Below, one piece after another: positions 5,416 through 7,516 of a stretch of DNA of 7,516 bases (position 1 is the first letter of the stretch; each line of letters starts with the position of its first letter). This stretch comes from Deltaproteobacteria bacterium (lineage in GTDB: Bacteria; Desulfobacterota; DSM-4660; Desulfatiglandales; HGW-15): the NCBI GenBank assembly GCA_016932235.1, contig JAFGDF010000113.1, positions 1-7,516 on the forward strand, read 5' to 3'. A model generated the notes under the pieces. The model had not been told where the DNA came from. It saw nothing but the letters and a program-made list of their open reading frames with translations, and did not search any database. The position numbers were made by a program, and so were the translations under genes.

Positions 5416-7125
5416 TTATAACACCAAATTCAATATTGTCCCAACCAGCAGGGCGGCCGAAATCATTATCACGGATGATAAAAGCGTCCTTCTGATTCCA
5501 AGTTCCCTCAGAAACACGACAAATGTGGCAATGCAGGGAAAAAACATTGCCAGGACCACACTGGCCACTACCAGCTGCTCCGCGGTCAGCCCGAGGGGAG
5601 CCAGCATCCCGAGGGCCACATCCTTTCGCAAAAATCCTATTATAAGGGTCATAACAGCCTCTTCAGGCAGCCCTAAAAGGCCTGTGATAACAGGTCCCGT
5701 AAAATCGGCTATCACCCTGAAGAGGCCGAAAATGTGTAGTAGATTTATGACCAGGATTGCTCCAAGTATTATGGGAATAGCTTCTGCTAAAAACCCATAG
5801 ACCCTCATCCATACCTTTTGTATCAAAACTCTCAAAGGCGGAAACCGATAGGGGGGTATCTCGATCAACAGCTCGGGGCTGAAGCCCTTTACCGCTCGCT
5901 TGAGAATAATTCCCAAGCTAACCCATACCACAAAGAGTGTGCCGTAGACAATCAGGACATATTCTCCTCCATGCTGACCAACCAGACCGAAAATCATAGC
6001 CTGCAAGGCCGCACAGGGCACGGCCACACATATAAGTGTCGAGGCGATAAACCTTTCCCTTTTGGTTTCCAGTATCCGGGTGGCCAGCACGGCCGGCACA
6101 TTGCATCCAAGCCCCAGGAGGGTAGGAATAATAGCGTAACCATGTAAGCCGAGACGGTGCATCGTCGTATCCATCAAAACCGCCAGTCTGGGCAGATAGC
6201 CGGTGTCCTCAAGCAGGCCAAGCACAAGATAGAATGAGATAATATAAGGCAGAACCATCGCAAAGGGGACATAGAGACCGCTGGAAATTAAGCCGAAAGA
6301 CTCCACAAAATTTATCTCCCCGCCGGCCAGTTTCCCTATCACAATATCGTGGAAAAACCCGCTTCCCCCCATGACCGAACTTAACCCTAACACCACCGGC
6401 TCCCATATATGGGTGAAGAAGGGGTCAAACACATGCTCGATGAGATTCTCGCCGATAAGCCTGATTACAAAAAACGAAAAAAGGAGCACCGCCATCGCTA
6501 TGACAGCCCCTGAAAGAGGTTTAACACTCGCGTCCTGAAGGCGCTCGATCCAGGTATGATGCCGGTGGTCAATACGCTGAACCCTGCCTATAATCTCTCC
6601 TATGGCGATCCATCGCTCATCACGGCTCCTTGGAACTATATCAGGCAGGACGGCATTGGGAATACTCTGAACAAGGTCCTTTATCCCTTCACCGGTCAGG
6701 GCTACAGTGGGAATAACCGGAACCCCCAGAAGAGCGCTCAGTTTCGGGACATCAATATGTATTCCACGATGCTTCGTATCGTCCCACATATTCAGCGCGA
6801 CAATGATCGGAATCCCTTTTTCCAGAAGCTGCAGTGTGAGATAGAGGCTCCTTTCCAGATTGGTCGCGTTCACCACATTGATGATCGTGTCACCGGTCCG
6901 CAGCATCTTCCGGGCTATTTCTTCGGCCTCAGAGGTTGGTTCCAGGGTGTAGGTTCCCGGCACATCAATAACCTCGGCCTTTTCTTCTCCTATCTTCAGG
7001 AACCCCTTGGTGAAGTTTATGGTAGTCCCGGGGTAGTTGGAAATGGTCGTACGCACCCCGGTCAAGCGCGAAAACACGACGCTTTTACCCACATTGGGAT
7101 TGCCGATCAATAGTATTTTTTTCAT
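5416..7125 (-). CDS. feoB: Ferrous iron transporter FeoB, compact form
   Basis: FeoB is a GTP-linked inner-membrane Fe(II) importer. The N-terminal G domain shows G1 'GNPNVGKS' (8-15), G2 'YPGTT' (31-35), G3 'DVPG' (54-57), G4 'NMWD' (112-115) and G5 near 'ALTGEG' (142-147). Hydrophobic segments begin at about residue 206. The conserved Gate motifs 'LLEDTGYLPR' (304-313), 'GLGCNVPAV' (338-346), 'IEIPPYRFPPLR' (421-432) and 'FFPCIATFVVFLRELG' (528-543) are intact, with C341, C371 and C531. At 569 residues it is about 200 shorter than E. coli FeoB. The segment between the G domain and the first membrane helix is only about 45 residues, and there is no C-terminal tail. It starts with ATG overlapping the feoA stop (ATGA, 7122-7125), so the two are coupled. 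No frameshift or break is visible; it looks like a naturally compact FeoB. Confidence 0.95.
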   Translation of the reverse strand: MKKILLIGNPNVGKSVVFSRLTGVRTTISNYPGTTINFTKGFLKIGEEKAEVIDVPGTYTLEPTSEAEEIARKMLRTGDTIINVVNATNLERSLYLTLQLLEKGIPIIVALNMWDDTKHRGIHIDVPKLSALLGVPVIPTVALTGEGIKDLVQSIPNAVLPDIVPRSRDERWIAIGEIIGRVQRIDHRHHTWIERLQDASVKPLSGAVIAMAVLLFSFFVIRLIGENLIEHVFDPFFTHIWEPVVLGLSSVMGGSGFFHDIVIGKLAGGEINFVESFGLISSGLYVPFAMVLPYIISFYLVLGLLEDTGYLPRLAVLMDTTMHRLGLHGYAIIPTLLGLGCNVPAVLATRILETKRERFIASTLICVAVPCAALQAMIFGLVGQHGGEYVLIVYGTLFVVWVSLGIILKRAVKGFSPELLIEIPPYRFPPLRVLIQKVWMRVYGFLAEAIPIILGAILVINLLHIFGLFRVIADFTGPVITGLLGLPEEAVMTLIIGFLRKDVALGMLAPLGLTAEQLVVASVVLAMFFPCIATFVVFLRELGIRRTLLSSVIMISAALLVGTILNLVL

Positions 7126-7373
7126 AAATCCCCGTCTTCATTAACCATGATCCGGTTGGCCATGCCGAACCCGATTGCCACCTGGACCCTGTCTACTATA
7201 ATGGTGACAGGGCCCTGTCCCAACATTGAACTCATCTTGGTAATCCTCTTGCCCGGAATGATACCGAGTGCATTAAGACGGGCCCTGAAACCAAACCCTC
7301 CGTGGATTTCCACAACGATTCCGTTGCGCCCGGTCTGCATCTCTGTCAGGTTGACCAGCTTGTTTCTTTTCAT
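7122..7373 (-). CDS. feoA: FeoA, SH3-like partner of FeoB
   Basis: This is an 83-residue FeoA. It is a small cytoplasmic SH3-fold protein needed for, or stimulating, FeoB-dependent Fe(II) uptake. The family pattern is clear: 'RLNALGIIPGKRI' (residues 32-44) followed by 'GPVTIIVDRVQVAIGFGMAN' and a terminal 'RIMV' strand. The ATG at 7373 has only a weak GAG-type ribosome-binding site (GAGTTTGAGTT). It is the first gene of the feoA-feoB-DUF89 operon and overlaps feoB by 4 bases. A promoter lies about 77 bases upstream. Confidence 0.95.
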   Translation of the reverse strand: MKRNKLVNLTEMQTGRNGIVVEIHGGFGFRARLNALGIIPGKRITKMSSMLGQGPVTIIVDRVQVAIGFGMANRIMVNEDGDL

Positions 7374-7449
7374 AACTCAAACTCTTTCCAAAAACTGAAA
7401 TATGTATACCCTTAATAATGAACAGCGGATCTTTATCTTTAATCGTATG

Positions 7450-7478
7450 ATTTTAGATTTTCGAAAAACCTCGGTCAA
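7450..7478 (-). promoter_or_regulatory. Sigma70-type promoter of the feoA-feoB-DUF89 operon
   Basis: On the minus strand, TTGACC (7478-7473) and TAAAAT (7455-7450) are separated by exactly 17 bases, a good match to the housekeeping consensus. Transcription would start near 7443, giving a leader of about 70 bases before feoA. The spacer holds a perfect palindrome TTTTCGAAAA (7458-7467). An operator for an iron-responsive repressor would be expected here, but no classical Fur box is recognisable. Confidence 0.65.
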
Positions 7479-7503
7479 ATTCATGGATTTGAAAAAATCT
7501 AAA
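7452..7503. repeat. Inverted repeat around the feo promoter
   Basis: TTTAGATTTT (7452-7461) is repeated in inverted orientation as AAAATCTAAA (7494-7503). One arm overlaps the -10 end of the promoter and the other lies just upstream of the -35. A direct repeat TTATCTTTAA (7433-7442 and 7507-7516) brackets the same area. These are candidate binding sites for the feo regulator; the region is AT-rich, so chance contributes. Confidence 0.5.
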
Positions 7504-7516
7504 TTGTTATCTTTAA

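Noticed and set aside
6556..7113. 185-codon plus-strand ORF opposite feoB
   Set aside because: It lies antisense to the FeoB G domain, whose motifs are all intact, and its translation shows no family pattern.

Overview
The window looks like chromosomal DNA from an anaerobic, metal-cofactor-rich bacterium, most likely a Desulfobacterota (deltaproteobacterial) sulfate reducer or syntroph, or a relative. This is an inference from gene content: a CooC-type nickel ATPase with the nickel protein CooT (accessory proteins of carbon monoxide dehydrogenase), MoaA (molybdenum cofactor), FeoAB (ferrous iron uptake), a DUF134/DUF5320 pair and a short intergenic hairpin repeat. No rRNA, tRNA, IS element or CRISPR array is visible, and the taxonomy cannot be fixed from this sequence alone.

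Layout. (1) Plus strand, 45-801: a two-gene operon of a DUF134 helix-turn-helix protein and a DUF5320 Gly/Arg/Tyr-rich protein with a C-terminal coiled coil. (2) Minus strand, read from 4295 down to 832: cooC-like ATPase, cooT, a small unrecognised ORF overlapping the moaA start, moaA, then a PAS histidine kinase with a cysteine cluster. The kinase converges on DUF5320 with only 30 bases between the stop codons. (3) 4296-4545: a 250-base intergenic region holding REP-like hairpins, including an exact 23-base tandem duplication. (4) Minus strand, from about 7478 down to 4546: a feoA-feoB-DUF89 operon behind a good sigma70-type promoter set among inverted repeats. feoA and feoB overlap by 4 bases, and feoB and the DUF89 gene are 3 bases apart in the same reading frame.

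How the genes fit together. The common theme is supply of metals and metal cofactors to anaerobic redox enzymes: iron import (FeoAB), nickel delivery to a CODH/ACS-type enzyme (CooC, CooT) and molybdopterin synthesis (MoaA). The DUF89 protein belongs to a metal-dependent phosphatase family. The histidine kinase, with three cysteines in its PAS domain, could report redox or metal state, but no response regulator lies in the window. No target enzyme (CODH, ACS, formate dehydrogenase) is present either, so the pathway link is inference.

The points most worth a second look are the hairpin that would cover the moaA ribosome-binding site and be opened by translation of the small upstream ORF, the inverted repeats around the feo promoter, the compact FeoB with a much reduced GDI-linker region, the in-frame stop-AAA-TTG junction between feoB and DUF89, and the cysteine-bearing PAS kinase. 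I see no clearly new multi-gene system.
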